Source: Monodelphis domestica
Taxonomy: Eukaryota > Chordata > Mammalia > Didelphimorphia > Didelphidae
DNA length: 64,000 nucleotides
Assembly (NCBI RefSeq): GCF_027887165.1
Contig: NC_077232.1
Location: 6,350,391 to 6,414,390 of the forward strand
Reading direction: 5' to 3'
The notes beneath the pieces are model-generated. The model was not told where the DNA came from, made no database searches, and saw nothing but the letters and a program-made list of their open reading frames with translations. Below are positions 23,107 through 33,660 of the stretch, piece after piece. The first letter of the stretch is position 1, and each line of letters starts with the position of its first letter. Both the position numbers and the translations under genes were made by a program.

Positions 23107-23318
23107 TTGGGGGCAGCTGAGTAGCTCAATGGATGGAGAGTCAGGCCTAGAGACAGGAGGTCCTGGGTTCAAATCTGACCTCAGACACTTCCTAGCTGGG
23201 AGACCCTGGGCAAGTCACTTGACCCCCATTGCCCAGCCCTCACCACTCTTCTGCCTTGGAGCCAATACACAGCATTGATTCCAAGATGGAAGGTGAGGGT
23301 TTAATTTTTTAAAAATAC
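23107..23318 (+). repeat. Marsupial tRNA-derived SINE
   Basis: Full copy; A box TAGCTCAATGG, B box GGTTCAAATC, GGCAAGTCACTTGACCCCCA core. Confidence 0.88.
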
Positions 23319-23754
23319 CACCTTGTGCCAGGCATCATCTGAGATGGGCCTCCCAGGTCCCCATCCTCAAGGAACTCCCAGCCTGTGGCCAATGAGCCCT
23401 TGGACTCTCCCGATTGCCAGAGGGGTCAGTGGCACAAAGGAGGTGAGGAAGCCGAGATGGATGGAGGCTTTGCATGTACTCACAGAGGGCTCTGTGTGGG
23501 AGTTGATGGGCACGTATTCTTGTGGCCACTCATTTGAAGATGACTCATTGTGGCACTCCTGAGCCCTGCCCAAAGAACTCCCCTCAAAGACTTTTCAAGA
23601 CTAGGTGGGTGTGAGATGAAAAGGCTGCTGCTTAGCCCAGCCACTATCAAGACTTTGAATCTTGGAAGAGTCCTTAGGGTTAGGCAGTTTGGGTCTGGGT
23701 GCAGACCTACAGGGGATCCCCTGAGGCTATTCTATAACTTGTAGGCTTAGAGAG

Positions 23755-24425
23755 GCAGCTGCCAGGGCACTGAGAAATGACTTGTCCAGGGGCACATTGC
23801 CAGTAGGTGCTAGTAGGCAGAACTTGAATTCAGGACCTTAGCCTAATCCCTGTTCTACCAGGTTTCCTTTCTTTGTCAAGTGACTTCATCAGTTCACGAA
23901 ATACTTATAAGCAAAAAGATTCCCCCTAAAACACCATCCAGTCTTTTGGGAAGATCTCAAGGAGAAGAATAGGAACGTTGTAGTTGGTGTAGCAAAATGG
24001 AAGCCCTGGCAGGACAGGCCTAGATTCTAATTCTGACTCAGCCATCTTGTAACCTGAGTGGTCTTGAGCAAGTCATTTGACTTTCTGGAGCCAAGATGGA
24101 ATGGCCTGCTAGGACAGCTGGCATTTAGGATTGCGCCATCTCTCCCAAAGCCACAGCAGCCTGGAGCTCAAGGGCCCTCACGAGGGCCTGCTCTACCAGC
24201 TCTGAACAGAGATCTCCACCTCAACACCCTCCGCCATCTAGAAATGGCCCTGGGGTGCCTGCTCGGCCACCATCCAAAAGGAGGAACCCCAGTTTTTGCA
24301 GATTGACCTCAAACTGGAAGAAGCCAAAGTCAGAATCCAGCCCTCCCATTTTACAGATGGAAAAACTGAGAGTTGGGAAGATGAGAAGAGACTTTCCCAC
24401 AGGCCCCCGGCTAGTCACTGAGGTC
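23755..24425. repeat. Cluster of three diverged MIR fragments
   Basis: Antisense 23755-23865 (GACTTGTCCAGGGGCACA), sense 23995-24085 (GAGCAAGTCATTTGACTTTC) and antisense 24335-24425 (CCCATTTTACAGATGG). Confidence 0.55.
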
Positions 24426-24559
24426 TTTCCTGTCTCTTTCACGGGACTCCCTCCAGCAAATTGAAGATTCTTCTAGCCTTTGGAATACTGGAGGAGATGC
24501 CACCTCAGCCTTCCCTTGTGGGTCTCGTCCTGGTTGCCCTTCTCCCGACACACTCCAGG

Positions 24560-24720
24560 TTGTCCCAACCCCTGGGCAAGTCACTTCCTCTGTGCCTCAG
24601 TTTCCTCACCTGTCACACGGGGGTAGCCCCTGCCTCTCGGGGCTCTTGTGAGGCTCAGATGTGTGTGTTGTGTTTAGCCTGGTGTCTGACGCTTACCAAA
24701 TGCCTGTTCCCTGTAAAATG
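24560..24720 (+). repeat. MIR-type SINE
   Basis: GGGCAAGTCACTTCC, then CCTCAGTTTCCTCACCTGTC, and the Ser-rich-free CORE tail. Confidence 0.65.
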
Positions 24721-26374
24721 AGAAGATTGAACGAGGCCCCTCTGAAGGCCCCCCCAGCTTTGGAGTTTGAAACGTCACGATCCTGCTCAGAACCCCTCTG
24801 TGGCTCCCTAATGTGGGACCAGCTCTGCAGCCCTTCCTGGGTCCATGCGTCCCACCCTCCTGGGAAGTGCTATTCGGAGCCTTCTCATGCGCTCTGGCTG
24901 TTCTTCCCCCTCCCCCGAGGAATGTGCCCCCCCCCCCCAGCCGGGCCTTGCTGTCCCTCAGAGCCGCTCTGAGTCTTTGATCCCAGCTGTGGGGACGGTA
25001 TGCCTGGAATATCGGCTCCCAGCAACCCCGGACCAAGTCTCCACCTGTGGAAATCCCAGCCCTCCCCAGAGACCCCCTCCAGGGCCACCTCTCCGGAAGG
25101 CTCTTCTGGTCTCCTCTCCCTCCCCAGCCCCCACCCCAGCCGGGAGAGATCGTTCAGCCCTGCCCGGAGGCCCGTCGCTGCTCTTTCTTCCTCCCCACAC
25201 TGTGGCCCTGCCGTGGGACTCTGCCTTGAAGTGGGGACGGGGCCTGGTCTGCCTGGGGACAAGGCTGCCTACGTGATGGGGCGCACACACCCCCCCCACC
25301 AGGCCGCGGTGACTGAATGCAAACTGGGGCTCGCTGCAGCCTTCCTGCTGTCAGGCAGATGCAGCCGTGATGGATGAGGGCTCGGTTGCTTGGTTACCGG
25401 AGCTCGCTTTCCCATTGGCTCTGCCAGAAAGCACTGAAAGCACTTCCCAGTTTGGGCCCGGGGCTCAGCTCTGTACTCCCGGCCTGGCTCGTGGGGCTCT
25501 CTGGTTATGAAGGGCTCCGTCCGTCTTTTGGAGGATCCCATTGGAGAGTCATCGGGCTTAAACACCGCTGGCTCAGACGTGAAGCCCGGCCCAGAGCAGG
25601 GCGAATGCCAGGGCCAGGTGGGCCCATGGGCTGGAGACTAAAATTGGAGCTCTGCAGCCAGGCGCTGTGCCGACAACTGTGCCCTGCCCGTTCCCTGCTC
25701 CTGACAGCTGAGCTGCCTGGGGTTCAGCTCAGGGATAAGGTTCCTCGGGAAGGGGGTCCCGGGGGCCGTTGCCAGAGACAACGGGGGTCTCTGGGCCAGC
25801 TGGGTTCAGAAACGAAGGTCTCCAGCCTAGTTCGGAGGCCCGAAGGGGGCATGCAAAGCCAGCTTTTTCTTGTCCCGGCCCAGAGAAATGCTTCAGGCCT
25901 GTCCTTGGGGTGGTTGAGGTCCCGAACCATCCCCTACAGCGAACTGGGAGGAAGGAGACGCTCCGCTTCTTCCCCGGGCCTGGCCCTCGGCGCCGCACAA
26001 GGCACGGCCCAGCACTTTGGAGTAAACGAGCAGAAGGCTGCCGCCGCTTTGGGGCTGGAGGGGGGCGGAGGGACGCCTTCTCGTGGCATTCGTAGCCTGT
26101 TTCCAGCCCACTGGCCTGGCTCCCACAACTGCCACTCGTCATGTGTTCCCGATTCCTCTTTGAGTATGGAATGGAAAATGGATGAAAACGTATAGCCCCG
26201 CTGCCAAAGGCTGGGGAGACAAACACAAAAGCAGACAGCCTGGCCCGCCCTCCCTCCACCTTCCATTCCACCCTCGCCTTCCATCTTGCCGGCGTACCAT
26301 CTCTCTTGCCCCGACTCCCTCCTACGGCCTATGTTAGCCGCCGCTGCCTTTGGGAACCACCGTAGGATGTGAAT
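24721..26374. other. GC-rich intergenic DNA, no gene recognised
   Basis: CpG-moderate sequence with several long shadow frames in all six frames and no recognisable domain. A weak CpG cluster at 25.4-26.1 kb could be regulatory. Confidence 0.45.
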
Positions 26375-26470
26375 GATAATCACATTTTGTAGCCCGTGAG
26401 GTAGGCAGTGCAAGGATGCGTGCCCCCATTTTACAGATGAGGAAATGAAGGGTCAGAAAAGTCACGTTTC
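26375..26470 (-). repeat. MIR/THER-type SINE fragment
   Basis: CCCATTTTACAGATGAGGAA with flanking GTGAGGTAGGCAG. Confidence 0.6.
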
Positions 26471-26489
26471 GTCCTCCAGCCCAGGCCTT

Positions 26490-26775
26490 CTTGATGCCGG
26501 GCTCGATGCTAGGCCCTGGGAGTACAAGGACAGAAGGAACAGCCCTTGCCTTAAAAGAGTTGATGTTCTATTGGAGGCGGGAGGAGTGTGGCCTAGGAAA
26601 CAGAAGTAAAAGCATCTAGGAACGTGTGGGAGGAGCAGGAAGGGCTGACGCTGATCCTTGACCTGAGTCTTGAAGAGCTAACCATTCCAAGGAGGCAGAG
26701 GAGAAGGGAAGCGTATTCCAGGACGGGGGTCAACCAGCCAGTTCCAAAGCAGTAGAGACAGGTGGTAGAGGCTGG
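26490..26775 (-). repeat. L2-type LINE, antisense fragment
   Basis: GGCTCGATGCTAGGCCCTGG, CTTGAAGAGCTAA and GCGTATTCCAGGACGGG occur in L2 antisense order. Confidence 0.6.
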
Positions 26776-27234
26776 GGAGGCTCGGAACCCAGGCATCCTT
26801 GCCTCACGCTGCAGCCCAGCCCAGCTCTTCTGTTGTGTGGGTTCCGGTCCCTCCACAGAGGCTCCGTGTGGGCCCACCCGTGAGTCATCCCTCCAAGGGC
26901 CCTGTTCCACAGGTTGTGTGTTCTGTTTCCCAACAGTAAACAAATGGCAAATGCTTGTTGGATGGAAGAGTGAAGGAGATGGTAGTCAGGCATCATGGCT
27001 TCTCTTTGTTTCTCCTTTCAGTAAGGGCCTAGACTTTATAACTAACTCTGAACCGTGTGGCTTGGAATCTCATTGTGGCAGAGAACTATCAGCCAAACTC
27101 CTCAGTTTTCCCCAGCATTCTTGCCAATTAGGGAGTTCTTTCCCAAGTAATTTGTGTTCTTCTGTTGATAGAACCCTGAGGACTTGCGTCCTCTTGTACC
27201 TGATGCTGCCTCATCTAGGCCCTCCCATTGAGAA

Positions 27235-28475
27235 TCTCTTCTATTTTTCAGCCAGGACCAAAGTTGTGATGGGGTGCTGCTTTCAGGATAGCTTGAAGTC
27301 TGGGAGGACAAGTATCCCTGCATTCTTACTTTTGGAAATTATTTCCCTCAAGCTTCTGGACCTTTTGTTCCTACAAATGAATTTTGTCTAGCTTTAGACA
27401 TTATCATCTTGGCATTTTGATTGGCATAGCACTTGATCTGTAAAATAATTAGGTTATATTTCCTTCACCTTGATGTGGCCTAACTGTGAGCACTGACCAT
27501 CCCTCTGATTGTTTTTAATCTTTATTTCGTTAAAAAGTGCCTTGGAATTATCTTTGTATAGTGCTTGAGTGTACTTTGGTAGATTGACTCAGAAATGTAA
27601 GCATTTTGTAGTTATTTTGAAGGGGATTTCTCATTCTCTTATTTCCTCCTGGATTTTGTTACTGCTGTACAGAAATGTTCTTGGAGGTAGGCAGTTATTT
27701 TGTATCCAACAATTTTACTTCAAGTATTGACTATCTTGGTTTCTTTGCTGGTTCTCTGCAATTTCCTAAGTGAATCATGTTATTAGCAAGTAGAAAGAGT
27801 TTTTTTATCAGCAAGTGGAAAGAATTTTGTCTCCTATTTATTTCTACACATTTCGTTTCTTGTCTCATTGTTATCGCTAGCGTTTCTAAAAAGCTGTCAG
27901 TAGTGAGAAAAGGACGCATCCTTTATTATTCCATTTACGGTAAAAATGTTTACTATTTCATCATTGTCAATGATGCTTTTGATTTTAAGTCCTTTTTATC
28001 ATATTAAAAAATGACTTTTCTTGATCATTGCTTTGTGGGATTTCTAGCATGATTGTGTTTTGTACTTTATCAAAGGCCTTTTTGGCAATTATTGTTATCA
28101 TATGGTTTTATGTCTTAGATGACTAATTATGTTAATTAGTTTCCCTCATTTTCAACCATCCTTGTAAGTCTGACAAGATCATGGTCAATCATTTTGGGAG
28201 TGTTACTGTACTATTTTGTTTAAAACACGTGCATCGCTATTTAATATCGCTCTGTGGTTCTCTTTGTTTATCCTTCCTTAGTGTGGGTATTAGGACTATA
28301 TTTGTCTCATTAAAGGCGTCTAGTAGAATTTTCCTCCTCAGTTTTGGAGAATCATTTATGTAAGATCTATATAGCTTGGTCTTTCTGGGCCCAGGTTTTT
28401 TCTTTTCATACGTCCTTTACAGCTAGATCAATTTTCTTATTTGGTAACTGGATTAAGTTCTTGAAATTGAGTGGA
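27235..28475 (-). repeat. L1 LINE ORF2 (reverse transcriptase) fragment, antisense
   Basis: AT-rich block whose plus strand carries the classic antisense L1 ORF2 phrases in order: CTTTTGTTCCTACAAATGAATT, TTGATTGGCATAGCACT, TATCAAAGGCCTTTTTGGCAA and TTGTTATCATATGGTTTTAT. Reading frames are heavily broken. Both ends are missing. Confidence 0.7.
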
Positions 28476-28549
28476 CTGTATGTTGTGTTTTTGTGGGTAA
28501 CTGGACAGTCTTTTCTACCGCGTTCTGCGCTTCCCAGTGGCCCCTTAGT

Positions 28550-29275
28550 GGCCTTTCTTGGGGTCTTTATCCTAGTTGCCTTCTCTAATGCTTCTGACAG
28601 TGTTGACCACTCCCTTCCCTTAGGCCATCTCCCTTGGTTTTCACCGTAGTGGCTACTGCTTCTCTGATCCTGCTCCTGCTCCCTAAAAAAAGACATGCCT
28701 TGGCACTGCCCTAGGCCCTCTGTTCCCTCTCCCTTCAGAAGCTCATCTCTTTGCACCCCTTCCTCCATTCCTGGGTTACCAGCAGGCTGCTGGCCATCTC
28801 CTTTTGAAAGGCACCACAAACCAAGCACGTCCCAGACAACCCACCAGAACTTCTCCCAGACCTTGTCCATCCTTCCTTGGGCAGGCGCCCCGCTTCAGTC
28901 AGGGAGTTGTCTTGTACTCTTCCCGCAAATCCCAGCGCATTGGCTGTCGTCCACCCTCCCTCCAAATATCTGTGGCACCTGCCCCTTCCCCCTGCATTCC
29001 CCCAGCCACCCCTCACGGGGACTGTGGCAGCGTTCTCCCCATCTCCATTCCATCCTTTCTGTAGGTGTGTGCTGCCGCCCTTAGAGCCTCCGTCTTCCCT
29101 GCCCAAGAAGCTCCACGAGCTCCTTTTTACTTCTGGGGCAAAGTATGGCTCCTCCTTTGGCCTCTAAAGCCCAGCTTGCGTACCCTCTCCTCCAGGAAGC
29201 TTGCCCTGATTCATTCTCCCTCTCTCCTGAAATGACCTTGCCTTGTTTGTTTTCTTATCTGTGTCATATCTCCCC
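28550..29275 (+). repeat. L2/CR1-clade LINE, sense 3' half
   Basis: TCTGACAGTGTTGACCACTC (FDTVDHS-like) near 28593, then GGCCTCTAAAGCCCAGCTTG and CCAGGAAGCTTGCCCTGATT, matching late L2 ORF and 3' UTR order. Confidence 0.6.
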
Positions 29276-29279
29276 CTTC

Positions 29280-30764
29280 CCCGCTGAGCACTGAAGATTA
29301 TTAGCTGATTTAACCCTTTTAAGTCCTGGGAGATGAATGGGGACGAGGATTACGCCCGCTCTAATGCATGTGTGGTGAATTGAGTGCACACCAGTGTGGA
29401 AGCCGCCCGGAACAGAGAAGAGGGCGACAAATCCCGCCCTGCCAGCTGATCTGGGCTGACCTTGGGCCCCTCACCAAACCCGCAGGGAAAAGGGAAGGGC
29501 TGAAGGGAGGGAGACGAGCCTCTGGGAGCGTCCCTGCTGCCCTCTGCCGGCCGGTGCCCTGGCCAGCCTGGGCGGCAGGTGGGCCCTGAGCTCCTCCAGT
29601 GCCCGGTCCGCAAGCTTCAGGCTCTGGGCAGCTCCTGTGGGCTCCTGGGCGGATCACTTCCCATTCTGTCTGCCTCAGTTTCCCCATCTGCCAAGGGCTG
29701 TGGTCCAGTCGGGTAACGCACGGAAAGTGATGCTAGAGAGGAGGGCGGGCGGCAAGCCCAGCAGGGAGAGAGCCTCGCAGGAACCCAAAGGCGCCCAGAC
29801 CCAGGGAGAAGAGCAAGCCGGGGAACCCGGGAGGGCTCATGTGTGCCGCTCAGCTCCGCTCAGGGGGGCTTTGCCCCCTGTGAAGCCTGGAACCTTGGCG
29901 GCTCCAGCTTCCACAGAGGAGGGAGGCCAGCAAAGGCAGAGGGAGGAGCGGTTCCCGGGGACCAGGGAGCCAAGGCCGGGCAAAGGCAGGGCTCCCCGCC
30001 CCGGAGCACATGTGTCACTGCCCCAGGAGGCATTTCCCTGGCCCCACCTCCAGAGGGCTGTGGCCCAGTGGGGGGGGGGGGGTGACTCAGAGCTCCTGCG
30101 GCCCCACCCGTCCCAGGGATGCCAGGGCGGGGTCGGACTCCTTGGGTGCCCCTTCCCTTCCTTCCTTCCTAATGTCATTTTCCTCCAAGAGAGCCCCAAG
30201 GCCCTGGGCAGGCCCAGACTGAGGTTTGGGGCCTCCTCTCCAGCCGTCCTCCCTGTGTGGGGCTGCTGTGCGCTTCCCACAGCTCCCCCCTGGCTCTGAC
30301 TCTCGCTCCCTACCTGGCCTTCTTCCCCATCTAGCAGCTCCGCGTCATGGGGGGGGGGGGTCGTGGCAAGTCGGGGAAAGAGGGACAGGGAGTCCCACCA
30401 GGCTCTGGAGGCTGCAGAGCTCCCAGGCTCCCAGCACCAGCAAGCTCCAGACAGGATGGCTTGGAGATCAGGACAGAGAAGGGCCCAAAATGAAGCTGGG
30501 ACGTGAAGGAGGCCGGCGTGGGGTGGAGGGCGGAAGGGAAGACGCCCAGGCCTGGGGGCCAGCTGAGGAAGCCAGGGCCAGGGTCCAAGGGGAAGGGAGC
30601 TAGAGGACCACTGCAAGGCTGGGGAGGGAGTGGGCTTGTGCGGGCTTTCCTGGAGGGAAGAATGGAGGATGGGCTGCACTGAGCTAGTCTTGAAGCAGTC
30701 GGAACCACGTGACGGTTATTATCCTAGTCCATGCTGGAAAGATGCTGCCAGGGTAACATGGACA
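29280..30764. other. Intergenic, GC-rich; one MIR fragment
   Basis: A sense MIR piece lies at about 29625-29715 (CTCAGTTTCCCCATCTG). G runs sit at about 30070-30082 and 30350-30361. No gene recognised. Confidence 0.5.
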
Positions 30765-30768
30765 TGGG

Positions 30769-30800
30769 AGGAGAGAGAGAGGGGGAGAGGGAGAGGGAGA

Positions 30801-30848
<48 letters not shown>

Positions 30849-31127
30849 CAGAGAGACAGAGAGAGAGACAGAGAGAGAGGAGAGTGGGAGGGAGAGAGGG
30901 AAAGAGAGAACAGGAAAAGGAGAGGGAGAGAGAGAGAAAGAGGGAGAGGGAGGGTCAGAGAGAGAAAAAGGGAGGGGGGAGAGAGAGAGGGAAAGAGAGA
31001 AAAGGAGAGGGAGACAGAGAGAGAGAGAAACAGAGGGAGAGAGAGAGGAGAGGGAGAGAAAGAGGGAGAAAGAGGAAAAAGAGAGAAAAGGAGAGGGAGA
31101 GAAAAAGAGAGCGGGAGAGAGAGAGGG
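30769..31127 (+). repeat. GA-rich tract
   Basis: About 360 bp of GAGAGG/GGGAGA purine sequence on the plus strand. Confidence 0.85.
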
Positions 31128-31129
31128 TA

Positions 31130-33190
31130 ACCCCTCCATCATGAGCCTGAGAGCCGGGCCAGAGAGTGGGGCCCTTAACAGCAATTGAGCCAGTCCCCTC
31201 TTTGTGTTTCCCTGGGAGCCAAGCACAGAGGTAGGGTTTAAACCAGGAAGTACTTATTGTCAGGAAATGCCACCTTGGTAGAACTTAATAAGCAGTCAAT
31301 CTCCTGGCACGGGGGAAGAGCTTACCAGGTGTTGAGCCCTACAAGGACAAGGACAAAAATGGTGCCAGCCACAGAGAATGCACAGACGGGCCTCCTCTGG
31401 AAGGGGCTCTACAGCCATGAAGGCTTACCCAGAAGCCCAAGCCTGGGAGATTCTACAAAGGCCAGAAGACTGTGGACAGGGAGCTGTCCTTGGCCATCTG
31501 GCTGGGGTGCCTGAAGGGCATCATGTGCAATCCAGCTGGACTTTGTATTTGATCCTTAACAGTACAGTGACTCTAAGGCTGTTGGGAAGTCCCTTCTGGG
31601 GCGTGACCTTGCCTGGTGCCTTGGGCTCCTTCCCAGCAGGCAGGGTAGAGGATCTCAGGAAGAGTCCTGCCCCTCGTTATGCAGAGGCTGAATTTGAAGG
31701 TGCCCCATGGGAACACCCACTGATGGGTCCTATGACTCATCCTGGGAGAGGAGGGACCTGGCTGGGAAGGCCCCCAAACCCAGGACTCCTGGGAAAATCT
31801 CTCCTCTTTTCCATGGCCCTTCCTGAGGACAATTCCTGAGTGAGCCTGGAGCTGGATGACTTTCTCTCCCTCAGTGCTTCCTCTCGCCTCCTCAGCTTCT
31901 CAGTCCAAGTCACCCAGCCCTTAGGAGACCTCAGGCAGGGGCTTGTCCCTTACCACTGGACCCTCCCTGCCAACTGTTCTGGTCCTCCCCAGTTTGCATC
32001 TTTGCCCCTCCTTTCTTCTCCTACCCCATCCTGCCCCAGTAGGTCTTCCAGGAGGAGCCCCTAGACTGGCCCCCCTACAGGACTGTTGTGGCCTACATCC
32101 CTTAGAGGAATACCAGTCCAGACCCCTTAGCCACCTCGCCTCCTTTTTTCAGCCTGATTTCCCCTTCCCCTGCATCAGTCTTCCTCCACCATTCCTGTTT
32201 CCCTAGCAGGACCTGGCACCAGTCTGGGCATATCACTGACTAGAGGAAAGATATGAGAATTGGGAGTCAAAGTCTTGCTCTAAAAGCCTCGCTCTGCCAC
32301 TTCCTACCCATGAGACCTCAGTTTCCCCCTCTGTAAAATGAACAGATTGGACATAATCTCCAAAGACCCTTTCAGTTCTAGTTGTCCGAGGGCTGCTGTT
32401 ACTTGATTGACCTCCATGCAGTCATGGAGCACAATGCACTGTGGGCTCTTCTGAATGCCCTCAGATAGATGAGGAGCCTCAGAGGGATTCATGGCAGACA
32501 TGGGAAAAGCAGCCCTGAAGTGCTTGGGGCCCCCCCCTCCCCTCATCTGTGCCACCCCTCTCAGAGGGCTGTTGTGTGGTTCCCACGAGATTGTGTAGGA
32601 CGGTTTGGGGAGGGGAGCCTCGGCCTTCATTCCTGCAGAGAAAACTGCTGTTTGGTGCCTCATCTAAACTAGACCCAAGGCCCAAAAGTGCCCAGCCCAG
32701 CCCAGAAGTGTCTTCTGGGCCTGAACCAAAGCCTCTGCTTAGGGGGAAGGGAACAGGCACTTAGTAAGTCCCTACTACAAGTACCTCCTCCTCAGGCCAG
32801 GCCTCGATCCTTGGTGTCACAGGCCCTGGAGAGCCCAGAAGGCTCAGGTTAAAGGGCAAAGTCCAGACGTCCTCCACGTCCATCCCTCCAAGTGAGGGCC
32901 CAAGGGGCTGACAAGCCACACTCCTGGCACATCGCAGGGCCCTTGCGTGCCTGTGTGCAGCACCTTGTCTGTAAAATGGGGCCCAGAATTCTTCCCCTCC
33001 TGAGCTAAAAGCACTCTGGGTGAACTATCATTCCTGCTGACAGGGTCAGAAGAGAGACTGCTTAGAAAGGCCATAAATCAACAGGAAGTTTTCATCATAA
33101 TTATTATTCATGTGGAAGATGGGGCGGGTACAGCTCCTGCCCCAGCTTGGGGGCAAGACGGGCCTAAGAAAAGGGTCAGTTTCAGGTTCA
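31130..33190. other. Intergenic; MIR and possible L2 fragments
   Basis: Sense MIR at about 32255-32390 (CTCAGTTTCCCCCTCTGTAA). The stretch 31257-31620 may be a diverged L2 piece. No gene recognised. Confidence 0.45.
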
Positions 33191-33194
33191 GTCA

Positions 33195-33208
33195 CCGCGA
33201 GGGGGCAA
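33195..33208 (+). promoter_or_regulatory. CTCF-like motif
   Basis: CCGCGAGGGGGCAA matches the CTCF core CCGCGNGGNGGCAG except at the last base. It lies about 90 bp beyond the RHOD polyadenylation signal, between RHOD and the presumed KDM2A. Confidence 0.5.
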
Positions 33209-33284
33209 CAGGCTCATGTCCAGAGGAAGTGCCTCAGGAGCTCCACTCCAGCCCAGGTCCTGGAGGCTCTGGGGGCCACCTGTT

Positions 33285-33498
33285 AGGGTCAGGAGAATCT
33301 TTATTTTTAGAATGTGGAATAAAGTTCATCAGTGGCAATGGGATCAGCCCTGGTGCGGGAGAACAAGTCCCCCCAGCCTGCTCAGCCCCTTCTGGCTTCT
33401 CCTTGGAAGGGAATGAAAGGGACAGGATTTCTGGCAGGATCTCCATGCTGGACATGGGGGCAGGCCCAGGGCGAGGGCCAGAGAGGTGGCCTCAGCCT
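33285..33498 (-). other. RHOD: RHOD 3' UTR with AATAAA polyadenylation signal
   Basis: The first AATAAA on the minus strand after the RHOD stop is at 33305-33300, followed by a moderately G/T-containing stretch. That gives a 3' UTR of about 210 nt. The cleavage position is inferred. Confidence 0.6.
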
Positions 33499-33660
33499 TC
33501 AGGTCACCACACAGCCTTTCCAAGCCGCCCTTCGCCTTCGCCGGCGCTTTTGGAGGGCAGCCACTGCTGCCTCCTGGAAGATAAACGGGACATTGTCCTG
33601 GAGCCAGGCAGAGCACTCGAGATAAGTGACTGCTCGAACTGTTCTTGCCATCATCTGTCC
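33499..33660 (-). CDS. RHOD: RHOD coding exon 5 (G5, polybasic tail, CaaX)
   Basis: Encodes 53 residues, from GQMMARTV through YLECSAWL (G5) and FQEAAVAAL to [15 protein letters not shown], then TGA. CVVT is a prenylation box. The six arginines use mixed codons (CGC, CGG, CGA, AGG), so they are not a simple trinucleotide expansion. Confidence 0.95.
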   Translation of the reverse strand, partial: GQMMARTVRAVTYLECSAWLQDNVPFIFQEAAVAALQKRRRRRRAAWKGCVVT

